Below, one piece after another: positions 9,174 through 17,631 of a stretch of 35,266 nucleotides of DNA (position 1 is the stretch's first letter; every line of letters begins with the position of its first letter). The notes under the pieces were generated by a model, which was not told the origin of the DNA, ran no database searches, and saw nothing but the letters and a program-made list of their open reading frames with translations. Where the stretch lies: the NCBI GenBank assembly GCA_903994795.1, contig CAJEYI010000009.1, positions 1 to 35,266 on the forward strand. Direction: 5' to 3'. The translations under genes and the position numbers were made by a program. The stretch is from an uncultured bacterium. Its GTDB lineage: Bacteria; Patescibacteriota; Minisyncoccia; Phycocordibacterales; Phycocordibacteraceae.

Positions 9174-9887
9174 TTAGGTCTTAAGTTTAACCTTGCCGAG
9201 CACGGCGGACGGATTGTTGCCGCGCCAGCTGAAGTCGAGCGCGTCGTAGCTCGACTGCCAGCAACCGCCGCCCCAACACCAGCACCGGACGTACAGGCAG
9301 CCATTCGTGTCGCGGAAGACGACAGCGAAGGAAAAGATGAAGCGCGTGAGCCCCTTCTCGTCCACTTTCCAGTCGTCCGGCATCAGGTTGTATTCGATGG
9401 CGGCATCGATGACATTCGGGTGAACCGACGTCATGTTGGCGATGGCGGTGCGCAGCTGGTGACCTAGCATCGTCTTGCCGTTTTTCTGACCGTCTTCGAG
9501 ATGCAGGTCGACCTTGCTGCCGGCAACATACAGGCCGTCGCCACACTTCTGAACGGTAACCCAACAACCAGCATCGTCGGTGTCGATGATTGCGCCGTCG
9601 AAAGGCAGTTTGGGCGAGGCGCCCAGGTTGACCTCGATGGTTTTCTCGTCGATGAGGACGCGTTGGCTGTCGACCGGAACAGTCGCCTCGACCTTCTTGG
9701 TGTCGGGAGCGGGAAGCCTTGGGCAGCCGGCTATCAGGTATGCCTTCAGGTTGCGGCACTTGGCGGCGCTATCGATTGGCACTTGCAGGTGCTGGATCGT
9801 GACGCCTTCTTGACCGAGGACGCGAAGCAACTTGGCCGCAGTGCCAAGCAATGAACTGACACTGTCGAGGGGAGCGATGTTTGACAT
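9174..9887 (-). CDS. GC-rich orphan protein with a strong SD, probably acquired
   Basis: 237 aa, no function recognised. The start (MSNIAPLDSV) is preceded by GGAGG with a 6-nt spacer, a textbook SD that nearly all other genes here lack. No signal peptide or TM segment is evident. The N-terminal part (LLGTAAKLLRVLGQEGVTIQ) looks helical; the C-terminal third is rich in Cys, Trp and Gly (CLYVRCWCWGGGCWQ). Codon use is visibly GC-rich at third positions, unlike its neighbours. The gene is bounded by a terminator hairpin on one side and a 24-bp inverted repeat on the other, so the whole stretch 9096-10024 looks like a self-contained cassette. A long overlapping frame at 9187-9759 is a GC-rich shadow. 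It may also be a metabolic or phage-derived protein; no motif decides. Confidence 0.75.
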   Translation of the reverse strand: MSNIAPLDSVSSLLGTAAKLLRVLGQEGVTIQHLQVPIDSAAKCRNLKAYLIAGCPRLPAPDTKKVEATVPVDSQRVLIDEKTIEVNLGASPKLPFDGAIIDTDDAGCWVTVQKCGDGLYVAGSKVDLHLEDGQKNGKTMLGHQLRTAIANMTSVHPNVIDAAIEYNLMPDDWKVDEKGLTRFIFSFAVVFRDTNGCLYVRCWCWGGGCWQSSYDALDFSWRGNNPSAVLGKVKLKT

Positions 9888-9927
9888 CGGATGCCTCCAT
9901 AGTCCGAATCGTCGGACGCGGCTGCCT

Positions 9928-10024
9928 CACATGAGACGAGCTATTTACGGCCTAGTTGTAAAAATCGTCCAATACACACTTTCGTACATATTGAAGGTAA
10001 GCCGTAAATAGCTCGTCTCATGTG
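9928..10024. repeat. 24-bp perfect inverted repeat upstream of the orphan gene
   Basis: Arms 9928-9951 and 10001-10024 are exact reverse complements (core GAGACGAGCTATTTACGG) separated by 49 nt of AT-rich sequence. It lies about 40 nt upstream of the SD-bearing orphan gene; a second small hairpin GTCCG-AATCGT-CGGAC lies at 9902-9917. It could be a transposon-like end pair, a terminator isolating the cassette from folD, or a regulatory stem. No transposase is present. Confidence 0.85.
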
Positions 10025-10086
10025 ATTGTTTAAGTCTTAACCTAGCAAAGAACGGGAACTTGATACTAATATACTACACAATTATG

Positions 10087-10980
10087 CTATTTGTCAAATT
10101 TTGACTGTGAGGCAGGTTGGCCCGTCTTGACTTCATTATTCGCTCGCACAAGTAACTCTGCGACATTCTGGAACAGGCACGCCACGGCAATTGGACCCAT
10201 TCCTCCTGGAACAGGCGTAAATACGCTCGCCACTTCGGCACACCTAGGGTCTGCATCCCCTACTATCGCACCATTTGACTCTGACGTGCCTGCATCTATT
10301 AACACCACTCCCTGCTTAAGCATTTCTGGCTTCACTAGATGAGGACTTCCTGCTCCGAGAATGACAATGTCCGCATTCTGAAGCTCTTCGAGACTTTTTG
10401 ACTCTCTTGTAAGTACGTCGATATTTGCACCCATTTCCTCAAACCACACGGCGGCCGGCTGACCTACCAATTTTCCATTTCCTACAATCACTACGCTCTT
10501 GCCTTTTAGTGCGCTTAGGTCTGGGTATGTGGTTCGGAGAAGCACTTCCCTGATTGCAGCCGTAACCGGTGGCAATAGCGCGCCTTCTTTTCTATATACA
10601 AAACTTTCGTACGCAGCTTGTGAAAGCACATCTGCATCTTGTGAAAGCGGGATTTCATCAAGTATTAAATTTGTCGTGACTGAGTCCGGAAGTGGAAGCT
10701 GTACAATCACAGCATCTACGCCTGAAGCTTTCACAGCATTCATGACTTCTTCGGTAGTCGCATCCTCCGCAACGCGCACCACGTCGAGGACCATACCAGC
10801 ATCCTCCGCTCGAGCACTCTTAATACGCAGATATGACTCGGTTGCGCTGTTTGGGGACATGACTATTGCGCGCACCAAAGGTGCGCGCCCAAGTTCTGCG
10901 ACGCGCTCACGCGTCGCTCGTAAGATATCTGCGGCTATTGCCCTGCCATCTATGATTCCATCCATCGGTTCTTCAAACAT
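10087..10980 (-). CDS. folD: FolD-like methylenetetrahydrofolate dehydrogenase/cyclohydrolase (divergent)
   Basis: Cytoplasmic one-carbon enzyme interconverting methylene-, methenyl- and formyl-tetrahydrofolate with NADP. 297 aa, family length. The catalytic YxxxK is present (SYLRIK), as are VQLPLP, the dinucleotide loop VIVGNGKLVGQP and the signature TPVPGGMGPIAVACL near the C-terminus. Departures: the usual KDVDGF/L reads QDADVL (Asp kept, Gly lost) and the PCTPxG segment reads LPPVTAAI. The start may be M1 (10980) or M6 (MDGIIDGRAIA), the latter closer to other FolDs; no SD precedes either. It sits between the foreign-looking cassette and the epimerase genes. Confidence 0.85.
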   Translation of the reverse strand: MFEEPMDGIIDGRAIAADILRATRERVAELGRAPLVRAIVMSPNSATESYLRIKSARAEDAGMVLDVVRVAEDATTEEVMNAVKASGVDAVIVQLPLPDSVTTNLILDEIPLSQDADVLSQAAYESFVYRKEGALLPPVTAAIREVLLRTTYPDLSALKGKSVVIVGNGKLVGQPAAVWFEEMGANIDVLTRESKSLEELQNADIVILGAGSPHLVKPEMLKQGVVLIDAGTSESNGAIVGDADPRCAEVASVFTPVPGGMGPIAVACLFQNVAELLVRANNEVKTGQPASQSKFDK

Positions 10981-11007
10981 ACATAAAGTATACGCACATT
11001 TGAGACT

Positions 11008-11934
11008 TTATGCGCGCAGTAGTTCTGCAATGCCGTCTTTAAGATCTATGGTTGGCTCCCAACCTAAAAGTTTCTTAGCAAGTGAAAAGTCTGCACGTGA
11101 ATCTTGAGCTTCGGCACGAGGCGCAATATAGATACGTTTTGCACCAGATGCTTCCCCTCCATCAATAAGATCTGCGAGCGCTAAGACAGAGACATTGTGC
11201 CCTGCTCCAATGTTTAGCACTTCCCCTTTCCCAACATTCGGACTTTCGGATGCAAGCATGTTTGCATGTACCACATCTTGCACATGAGTATAATCTCGTG
11301 TGATAGTACCGTCTCCAGTAATGGTTATTGGATCACCCCGTCTATGTTGCGCTATGAATTTTGGAATGGCAAGTGCCATTGCTCCGTCTGGATCCATTCC
11401 AGTACCATATACGTTGAAATAGCGTAGACACACAGTTTCTAATTCATACAGTTCTGCAAATATTTTCATGTAGCACTCTCCCGTATGCTTCTGGATACCG
11501 TACGGACTCAAAGGATCTGGTGTCATGGTTTCGACTAATGGGAGAGTGGTTTGATTCCCATACGCAGAGCTCGAAGCCGAAAATACGACCCTTTTCACTT
11601 TTGCATCTCGCGCAGCTACGAGTACAGAGAGTGTTCCGGTGATGTTGGCTTCATTTGACTCAAGAGGGTGTTCTACTGAAAACTGCACACGTGGAAGTGC
11701 AGCTACATGAAATACAGTGATCGCACCTTCCATAATTTCAGTAATAGCTTTTGTATCCACAATGCTCACCTCATGAAAGACAACTCCCTCAGGAACACTT
11801 GACCGTCTGCCAGTCGAGAGATTGTCTATAACGTGCACCTCGTATCCACGATTTAGAAGTTCACGAGCTATATGTGGACCGATAAATCCTGCCCCACCCG
11901 TGACCACGGCTTTCTTTTTCTCAGGTGTATCCAT
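11008..11934 (-). CDS. NAD-dependent nucleotide-sugar epimerase (GalE/WbpP-like)
   Basis: 308 aa short-chain dehydrogenase of the extended type. The N-terminal NAD motif TGGAGFIG is followed by VIDNLSTGRRSSVPEG, a Ser-rich catalytic segment FSASSSAYGNQTTLP, the catalytic YGIQK (YxxxK) and RYFNVYGTGMDP. These are typical of UDP-glucose or UDP-GlcNAc 4-epimerases. The substrate cannot be set, but the neighbours (a second epimerase, a sugar transferase) point to envelope polysaccharide. 11 nt separate it from the upstream epimerase gene, so one transcript is likely. An AGGA lies 9 nt before the ATG, a weak SD at best. Confidence 0.85.
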   Translation of the reverse strand: MDTPEKKKAVVTGGAGFIGPHIARELLNRGYEVHVIDNLSTGRRSSVPEGVVFHEVSIVDTKAITEIMEGAITVFHVAALPRVQFSVEHPLESNEANITGTLSVLVAARDAKVKRVVFSASSSAYGNQTTLPLVETMTPDPLSPYGIQKHTGECYMKIFAELYELETVCLRYFNVYGTGMDPDGAMALAIPKFIAQHRRGDPITITGDGTITRDYTHVQDVVHANMLASESPNVGKGEVLNIGAGHNVSVLALADLIDGGEASGAKRIYIAPRAEAQDSRADFSLAKKLLGWEPTIDLKDGIAELLRA

Positions 11935-11945
11935 ATTTTGTATTC

Positions 11946-13073
11946 CTATGCAGTCTTTATAACTGAGGATTTCGAGCGAAGTGACTCTTTCGGTACAAAT
12001 GATTCGTAACGACCGTCGGTGTAGTAGAAAGCATCGAAGCTTCCGTACTTATATACATATCCGTATTCGCGCGTGAGCTTCGAGCCATCAACTGCAATTG
12101 GATATGAATACCCTCTCCACGCACCCTTACCAGTTGGAATCTTTCCACGAGTAAGATGCCAGAAAAAGAAAAACGGAACGCGTGCCATCCATGGCTGAAT
12201 TTTCAACTGCTTTTTCCCAACTGCCTTTGCCATATCTGGGCCTAGTACTACGCCTCCAGGTGGACAGATATTAAATACTTCATACTCTCCTGCTTTTGTC
12301 GCAGCAGTATCACTAAAGGCAAGAACCTCTACAAGATCCACCACATCGTCCTCATGTATGAATTGCCGTAACCACTTCGGTGTGACGGGCACAAAAGACA
12401 CCATTGCTGAAATAAGCCTGTATATAAAGGAATCCTTGAGCTGTCCTGAGAGGGCTGCCTGAAGTCCAAATCGTATGCGCATGAAGCGACCACGTGGGCC
12501 AGTGATGGCTGCGGGACGCACGACTGCCACACCGAGATGCAACTTCCCATCACCACCTGCATTTTTTGCGTTTTCTGTTGCGCTTTTAAATTTTGCTTCG
12601 AGATGTTCTTCCGCAATGCGCTTCTCTTCTGCATAGAGGTACTGACTCTTTCGAAATGGTTCGTCTTCCGAAAAACGGTGCTCAAGTGTGTTTGTCGAAA
12701 AAGCTCCGTATGAAGAGACTGTTGAAAAATGAATGAGTCGTTTTGCATTCGCCTCGGCGAATGCAAAATCAAAGACCTTATCAGAGCCTCCGATATTCCA
12801 TTTCCACTCCACATCATGGTGTCCGTACATTTCTCGAATCTGCCATGCAGTATGAATGAGTATGTCCGGAGCGTATTTCTTCACCTCCCCTTCCCAATCG
12901 TCTGCGGTATTTAACTGCAGATATACAAGCTTGGGCTCGTCCTTAATCATGTCAGGAAGTGGCTCCTTATCGATTCCGATAATCTTCTCGACATCGTCGC
13001 GCTGTGCAAATTTCTGCACAAGCATGCTTCCGACGTAGCCAGCGGCTCCTGTAATTAAAAGTGTGTGTTTCAT
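11946..13073 (-). CDS. NAD-dependent epimerase/dehydratase family protein
   Basis: 375 aa, larger than the usual 300-330. TGAAGYVGSMLVQ is the NAD loop; FSTVSSYG and YAEEK give the catalytic Ser and YxxxK. An Ala/Lys-rich insertion (KFKSATENAKNAGGDGK) separates YAEEK from VVRPAAITGPRG. The C-terminal part ends in aromatic-rich sequence (FFFFWHLTRGK, YGYVYKYGSFDAFYY) that could touch the membrane or a lipid-linked substrate; this is inference. It is the middle of the minus-strand group from the sugar transferase to the GalE-like epimerase. No SD. Confidence 0.8.
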   Translation of the reverse strand: MKHTLLITGAAGYVGSMLVQKFAQRDDVEKIIGIDKEPLPDMIKDEPKLVYLQLNTADDWEGEVKKYAPDILIHTAWQIREMYGHHDVEWKWNIGGSDKVFDFAFAEANAKRLIHFSTVSSYGAFSTNTLEHRFSEDEPFRKSQYLYAEEKRIAEEHLEAKFKSATENAKNAGGDGKLHLGVAVVRPAAITGPRGRFMRIRFGLQAALSGQLKDSFIYRLISAMVSFVPVTPKWLRQFIHEDDVVDLVEVLAFSDTAATKAGEYEVFNICPPGGVVLGPDMAKAVGKKQLKIQPWMARVPFFFFWHLTRGKIPTGKGAWRGYSYPIAVDGSKLTREYGYVYKYGSFDAFYYTDGRYESFVPKESLRSKSSVIKTA

Positions 13074-13113
13074 GGTATGTAGTACTTAGAATATGCCGAA
13101 AGCGTTTCAGATG

Positions 13114-14490
13114 CTAGAGCGTACTTACACGGAAGAGCATTCTCTTCACTGTTTTGAGCGCAATCACAATGTCGAGCACAAACGAACGATGTTTAATGTA
13201 GTAAAAGTCGTATGCAAGACGAGTCTTTGTCTCTTCAATTGATTGAGGACTGATGTTTCCTTGTTCGTACTGCTGATTTATCTGCGCCCACCCAGTGATG
13301 CCTGGCTTCACGGAGTAGCGAATATTGTAGTACGGAATAGCATCACTAAGTCGCTCACCAAGTGCGACCACATCATTCCGTGGACCAATAAGTGAGAGCT
13401 CGCCGCGAAGAATATTTATGCTTTGTGGAAATTCGTCGAGTGATGTCGTACGTAGCACTGCTCCAACGCGAGTTACGTAGTTTTCGATTGCATTTTTTTG
13501 TGAGCCTATTTTCCACACGCCAATATCGCTATACCGCATACTTCTAAATTTGTAGGTCTTTATAATTGACCCATTTATCCCAAATCGGTTTTGCTTAATG
13601 AAAAGTGGTCCAGGACCCTCAATGCGAAGTGCGAGATATACAAATGGAATTGCAACTAACATCACCAGAAACATTGCGATCCCTCCGACGATGTCTACTG
13701 CCCGCTTCCCAACTACATAAAAATTTGAGACTGTTGCGGGCACGTACTTCAGAAACCAATCATATTGCAAAAGCGAGAGTGGAACACGGTCAAACACATC
13801 TTCATACATATCATAGAAATCTATGAACTGTATGGTCGTATCGCTAAATGCGAGCTCATATATTTGTGGCAAGAGTGGTTGTAGCGCAACACTCTCTGTA
13901 TCGACCACGAGTGTCGTACACTTTGCATCATGAAACTTTGTGACACACTTCTCAAAATCTGAGCCAAGCTCTTCTGATGAAAGACCCAACACGAATTCAA
14001 GCTGATACCGAGAATTCCCATTTACTTCCGTAACTAGTTCTTTGATTTCTGCACCATCTCCAATTAGCACTGCTTTATCACGAGCTGTAGGTCGAGTGAA
14101 TTGCGGAAAGAGCAGCGACCTCCAAGTGAAGATCCCTGCGAGTGAAATTAAGAGATAGAGCACAAGCATAGTCTTTGGAGCAATTCCTAAACCAGGCAAC
14201 AAAAAGAAATAGAGCGCTGCAAGTGCAATATTTAGGATTTGTGTACGCAGAATCGCACCCCACAACTCATTCTTAAAGAGAATAATTCGCTTGCTATAAA
14301 GGCCAGCCATATAAAAAATTAATATCCAAACTCCGAAGACAGGCACGTACAAATTAAACTGGTCGAGGAAATTGCCGAACTGTGGCAGTGATAAATATCG
14401 CACCGCAAGCGTTAGCCATAGTGAAAGTATGAATACAATCAGGTCTCCAATGAAGAGAAATGTTGTTGCTTTTTTACCCCCGAATGTCAT
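13114..14490 (-). CDS. Polyprenyl-phosphate sugar-1-phosphate transferase (WcaJ/WbaP-like)
   Basis: Initiates polysaccharide synthesis by moving a sugar-1-phosphate from UDP-sugar to undecaprenyl phosphate at the inner membrane. 458 aa with the usual order: four N-terminal TM helices (about residues 8-130), a Rossmann-like middle domain (AVLIGDGAEIKELV), a further TM hairpin (AVDIVGGIAMFLVMLVAIPF), then the catalytic domain with KTYKFRSM, TTSLDEFPQSINIL (the Asp-Glu pair) and LIGPRNDV, KPGITGWAQIN. It is the first gene of the epimerase group and is divergent from the glycosyltransferase across a 51-nt gap that must hold both promoters. No SD. Confidence 0.92.
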   Translation of the reverse strand: MTFGGKKATTFLFIGDLIVFILSLWLTLAVRYLSLPQFGNFLDQFNLYVPVFGVWILIFYMAGLYSKRIILFKNELWGAILRTQILNIALAALYFFLLPGLGIAPKTMLVLYLLISLAGIFTWRSLLFPQFTRPTARDKAVLIGDGAEIKELVTEVNGNSRYQLEFVLGLSSEELGSDFEKCVTKFHDAKCTTLVVDTESVALQPLLPQIYELAFSDTTIQFIDFYDMYEDVFDRVPLSLLQYDWFLKYVPATVSNFYVVGKRAVDIVGGIAMFLVMLVAIPFVYLALRIEGPGPLFIKQNRFGINGSIIKTYKFRSMRYSDIGVWKIGSQKNAIENYVTRVGAVLRTTSLDEFPQSINILRGELSLIGPRNDVVALGERLSDAIPYYNIRYSVKPGITGWAQINQQYEQGNISPQSIEETKTRLAYDFYYIKHRSFVLDIVIALKTVKRMLFRVSTL

Positions 14491-14541
14491 GGTTGCAACG
14501 GATTTATTATTAGAAGTGTTATATCATAATAGTACTACAAA

Positions 14542-15693
14542 ATGCCCATGAATGTTGCAGACTCAGATTCCCCCAAAAGCATTCTTTACGTAATAACCAA
14601 GGCTAACTGGGGTGGTGCTCAGAAATACGTGTATGAAATGGCCTGTGCGAGCAAGAATGCGGGCTTCGAGGTAACTGTTGCCTGCGGCACAGATGGTACA
14701 CTCACGAGCCGTCTTGGGCTTGCTGGCATACATGTACAGCACATTCCTGGTCTCGGACGAGACATTGCTCCGCTCGAGGACCTCAAGGCATTTAGCTCCC
14801 TTCTAGCGTATATCCGCAGAACACAACCCGACGTCGTACATGCAAACAGCTCGAAAGCAGGCCTCCTTGCAGTGCTTGCAGCGCGCGTCTCGAAAACTCC
14901 TCGCATTATCTTCACTGCTCACGGATGGGCATTTAACGAATCACGTCCTGCATGGCAGCGAGCTATATTTGCAGCCTTCCACCTCGCAACTGTGTGGCTT
15001 TCAGATACCGTGGTGTGCGTGTCTGAAGCCGTTATGCGAGATGCGGCCTGGATGCCTGCTCGAAAAGAAAAGTTTATAGTTATACTTCTTGGTATCACAC
15101 CCGAGGTACTTGAGGAGAAGTTGGCAGCGCGAGCAAAGCTCGCGCTGCCAACTTCTCCAATTCAGGAATTTCCAACATGGATCGGCACCCTTGCAGAACT
15201 CCACCCCACAAAAGGCCTCGACACTGCAATCGAAGCTTTTGCTCTTATTGCAAACACATTTCCACAGACAGCACTCGTGCTTATTGGCACAGGGCAAGAT
15301 CGTAACAGACTCGCAGGACTTGTGCACAAGCACGACCTTATACAGCGCGTGCATTTCTGTGGACATGTTGAAAACGCTTCTCGTTATCTAAAGGCATTTG
15401 ATGTATTCCTATTCCCTTCACACTCTGAAGCGCTTGGCTTTGCTGCACTAGAAGCAGGACTTGCAACTCTCCCTGTGATCGCAAGCAATGTCGGTGGTAT
15501 TCCTGAAGTCATTTCAGATGGAGAAACTGGCATACTCATACCAGTCGGAGACGCAGCTGCATGTGCCCGCGCACTTTCCACACTTCTCACAAATCCTGAA
15601 CTGGGCACAAAACTTGGCACAGCGCTTCACGAAAAAGTCCGTACTCAGTTTACCCAGCAACAGATGATCGAAAAGACTCTTTTATTGTACTAA
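14542..15693 (+). CDS. Glycosyltransferase family 4-type, with an in-frame palindrome
   Basis: 383 aa GT-B enzyme, probably adding a sugar to a lipid-linked glycan at the cytoplasmic face. The N-terminal domain begins ILYVITKANWGGAQKYVYE (donor/acceptor cleft with the GGA loop); HANSSKAG and FTAHGWAFNE follow. The C-terminal domain has GTLAELHPTKGLDTAIEAF, the E-x7-E motif EALGFAALE and NVGGIPEVISDGETG. A 45-nt perfect inverted repeat (15114-15158) lies in the linker before GTLAELHPTKG and adds exactly 15 codons. The ATG may be 14542 or 14548. No SD. The 51-nt divergent gap to the sugar transferase fits common regulation. Confidence 0.9.
   Translation: MPMNVADSDSPKSILYVITKANWGGAQKYVYEMACASKNAGFEVTVACGTDGTLTSRLGLAGIHVQHIPGLGRDIAPLEDLKAFSSLLAYIRRTQPDVVHANSSKAGLLAVLAARVSKTPRIIFTAHGWAFNESRPAWQRAIFAAFHLATVWLSDTVVCVSEAVMRDAAWMPARKEKFIVILLGITPEVLEEKLAARAKLALPTSPIQEFPTWIGTLAELHPTKGLDTAIEAFALIANTFPQTALVLIGTGQDRNRLAGLVHKHDLIQRVHFCGHVENASRYLKAFDVFLFPSHSEALGFAALEAGLATLPVIASNVGGIPEVISDGETGILIPVGDAAACARALSTLLTNPELGTKLGTALHEKVRTQFTQQQMIEKTLLLY
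15114..15158. repeat. 45-nt perfect palindromic element inside a coding region
   Basis: Two 21-nt arms are exact reverse complements around AAA. The total length is 45 nt, a multiple of 3, so the frame is kept. It encodes part of EEKLAARAKLALPTSP in the inter-domain linker. This looks like the Rickettsia palindromic elements, which insert in frame in coding genes; relation to those is not claimed. A smaller 10-bp-arm palindrome (CTCGAGAAGC..GCTTCTCGAG, about 15740-15762) lies at the 3' end of the neighbouring rodA. Confidence 0.85.
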
Positions 15694-15729
15694 ATTAATT
15701 CAACCTGACTAAACTTACTAATACGTTCC

Positions 15730-16866
15730 TTAGCCCTCAAACTCGAGAAGCGCAGCTTCTCGAGGAACACTTCTGGAATGCTGGGCGAGCGACGCGATGA
15801 TTCCAAGTGCCATATATTCAATTAAGACATGTGACCCACCAGAACTCATAAATGGCACAGTCGTACCTGTCACTGGAAGCAGGCCTAGATTAATTCCAAC
15901 ATGTACCACGATATGCGCGAGGAAAAGTATTGCCACACCTAGCGTGAATAGAGCATCAAAGTTTGTCGGCATCTTTTGCGCAATTCGTAGCAACTGAAAA
16001 AGGAGTAGCGCATATAGACCAAGAATCAAGACTACGCCAACAAATCCCCACTCCTCTGCAAACGCAGCAAAGATGAAGTCAGTTTCGTACTCCGGCAAGA
16101 AGCGGAGTTTCGATTGCGTGCCGTATCCTATCCCCTTCCCCCACACTTGCCCTGAGCCGGCCGCAACAACAGCTTGGTACGCGTTGTACCCTGAACCATG
16201 AATGTCCGCAGCAGGGTTCACAAAGGCCATAATACGAACTCTCTGGTACGCGTGGAGTCCCCCAAACCAAAGCCCCGCCGCAGCTACAAGCGCCAACAGA
16301 AAGACCACGAGCAAGTGCTTTTTCGGAATACCTGACACAAGGACCATGCCGAGCCAGATAGATGAAAAGATAATCGACATGCCCAAGTCCGGCTCTACAA
16401 GAATAAGAAGTATCAAAATACCCGCATACACCGCAGATACGAGCACGTGCCAAAAGTGTCCAATCTCCATGTGTCGCCGAGAAAAATACTTGGCCATAAG
16501 CGCAATAAGGACCAGCTTTGCAGGGTCAGCTGGCTGAAATGAAAAGATACCGAAATTAAACCAGCTCTTTGCGCCAAGCGTCGCATGAGCAAACACAAGC
16601 AACATTGCCAACAGTATCGCTACGGCGATGTATCCGGCGATAATTACAGGTGTACGACGAATAAATCGCAAATCGAGACTCGCACACACAAAGAACGCCA
16701 CACTTGAAATCCCAATCCAAATTAATTGTCGTCCGGCGAGCGAAGGTCCTGCACCGAACGTATTCATTGTTACAATCCCGATCAGTGAGAGTGTGAGAGC
16801 AATCGCATATAGAGGCCAACCGACACTAAGCGCCGCGAATCGCTTCCCTAGCAGTTTTTTCTTCAT
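15730..16866 (-). CDS. rodA: Peptidoglycan glycosyltransferase RodA/FtsW family
   Basis: SEDS-family polymerase of lipid II in the inner membrane, working with a class B penicillin-binding protein. 378 aa from ATG 16866 (MKKKLLGKRF); a longer reading frame upstream overlaps the preceding gene and is rejected. About ten TM helices. Signatures: FQPADPAKL (usual QPSEFAKL), VEPDLGMS, GKGIGYGTQSKLRFLPE, TDFIFAAFAEEWG, and GLLPVTGTTVPFMSSGGS. RodA is favoured over FtsW by length and by lack of a nearby division cluster, but this is not firm. It begins 2 nt after the stop of the Cys-rich protein gene, so they share a transcript. The last codons lie in a small palindrome (LLEFEG). Confidence 0.88.
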   Translation of the reverse strand: MKKKLLGKRFAALSVGWPLYAIALTLSLIGIVTMNTFGAGPSLAGRQLIWIGISSVAFFVCASLDLRFIRRTPVIIAGYIAVAILLAMLLVFAHATLGAKSWFNFGIFSFQPADPAKLVLIALMAKYFSRRHMEIGHFWHVLVSAVYAGILILLILVEPDLGMSIIFSSIWLGMVLVSGIPKKHLLVVFLLALVAAAGLWFGGLHAYQRVRIMAFVNPAADIHGSGYNAYQAVVAAGSGQVWGKGIGYGTQSKLRFLPEYETDFIFAAFAEEWGFVGVVLILGLYALLLFQLLRIAQKMPTNFDALFTLGVAILFLAHIVVHVGINLGLLPVTGTTVPFMSSGGSHVLIEYMALGIIASLAQHSRSVPREAALLEFEG

Positions 16867-16868
16867 AC

Positions 16869-17621
16869 CTAGAACGTTGGCAGTATTTCTACCCGCACAG
16901 GTCTTGCCGTAAACGGCTGATTCCATGTAAACACAATATTACTTGAACCTTGCGCGGATAGCACTGGAACAACTGTTTGAGACGCAGCGATTACATTATT
17001 TTGTGCATCAAACACTGTCGCAACAACAGTTTTGTTATAGTACTGACTTGAAGATTGATTTGTGAGTGTCGCGGTAATTCGTGGCGTCGCAGTGTTTTGA
17101 ATTGAGATATTAGTTGGTACAGGAAGTATTGGACGTGCGTTATTTTTCATCCACAAAAGTGTACGTGGATCAAAGCTCACAAACGCAGCCACAACCTTTG
17201 CCTGCCCATTGTATGCATTCGGTATATAGAGAGGTACGGTACTTGAGGGAGGCATATTTATAGTACCTGTTTCTGTGGCGAGAACCTTTTGATTAACACC
17301 GTATAACTGAAGCATGTACACAGCTCCCTGTACGCTTGCATTAGTATTTGCGTTGTCTATATATGCAATAACGTCCGTGCGTCCTGGCTGCGGAGATACC
17401 GCACGCACAAATGCAATCTTCGGCGCAACTTCGCTAGCCGTACAAAGGTACGTGCAAGATGACCCTCCACAATCAACTCCTGTTTCATCCTGATTCTTAA
17501 TACCATCAGTACATGATGGTGCCTTATAGAAAATTGCTATCCCCGCTACAGCGACTATCGCGACACAGCATAGCGCAATGCTAATTTCAATAATTCGCTG
17601 TCGTCGGTGTGCCCAATCCAT
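16869..17621 (-). CDS. Membrane-anchored Cys-rich surface protein, function unknown
   Basis: 250 aa from ATG 17621. One TM helix at about residues 10-31, then a short extracellular Cys motif CTDGIKNQDETGVDCGGSSC..C, seen in many CPR and archaeal surface proteins, followed by beta-rich sequence with no recognised catalytic motif. The TATAAT on the minus strand ends 6 nt before the ATG, so the mRNA may be leaderless. The promoter overlaps the hairpin at 17632-17667 that follows 5S rRNA. The rodA gene starts 2 nt after its stop, so it may have a cell-wall role, which is guilt by association only. Confidence 0.75.
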   Translation of the reverse strand: MDWAHRRQRIIEISIALCCVAIVAVAGIAIFYKAPSCTDGIKNQDETGVDCGGSSCTYLCTASEVAPKIAFVRAVSPQPGRTDVIAYIDNANTNASVQGAVYMLQLYGVNQKVLATETGTINMPPSSTVPLYIPNAYNGQAKVVAAFVSFDPRTLLWMKNNARPILPVPTNISIQNTATPRITATLTNQSSSQYYNKTVVATVFDAQNNVIAASQTVVPVLSAQGSSNIVFTWNQPFTARPVRVEILPTF

Positions 17622-17631
17622 ATTTTTATTA

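Noticed and set aside
9187-9759. 190-codon minus-strand frame overlapping the GC-rich orphan gene
   Set aside because: Arg/Pro-rich shadow typical of GC-rich coding DNA; has no SD while the 9174-9887 frame has one.
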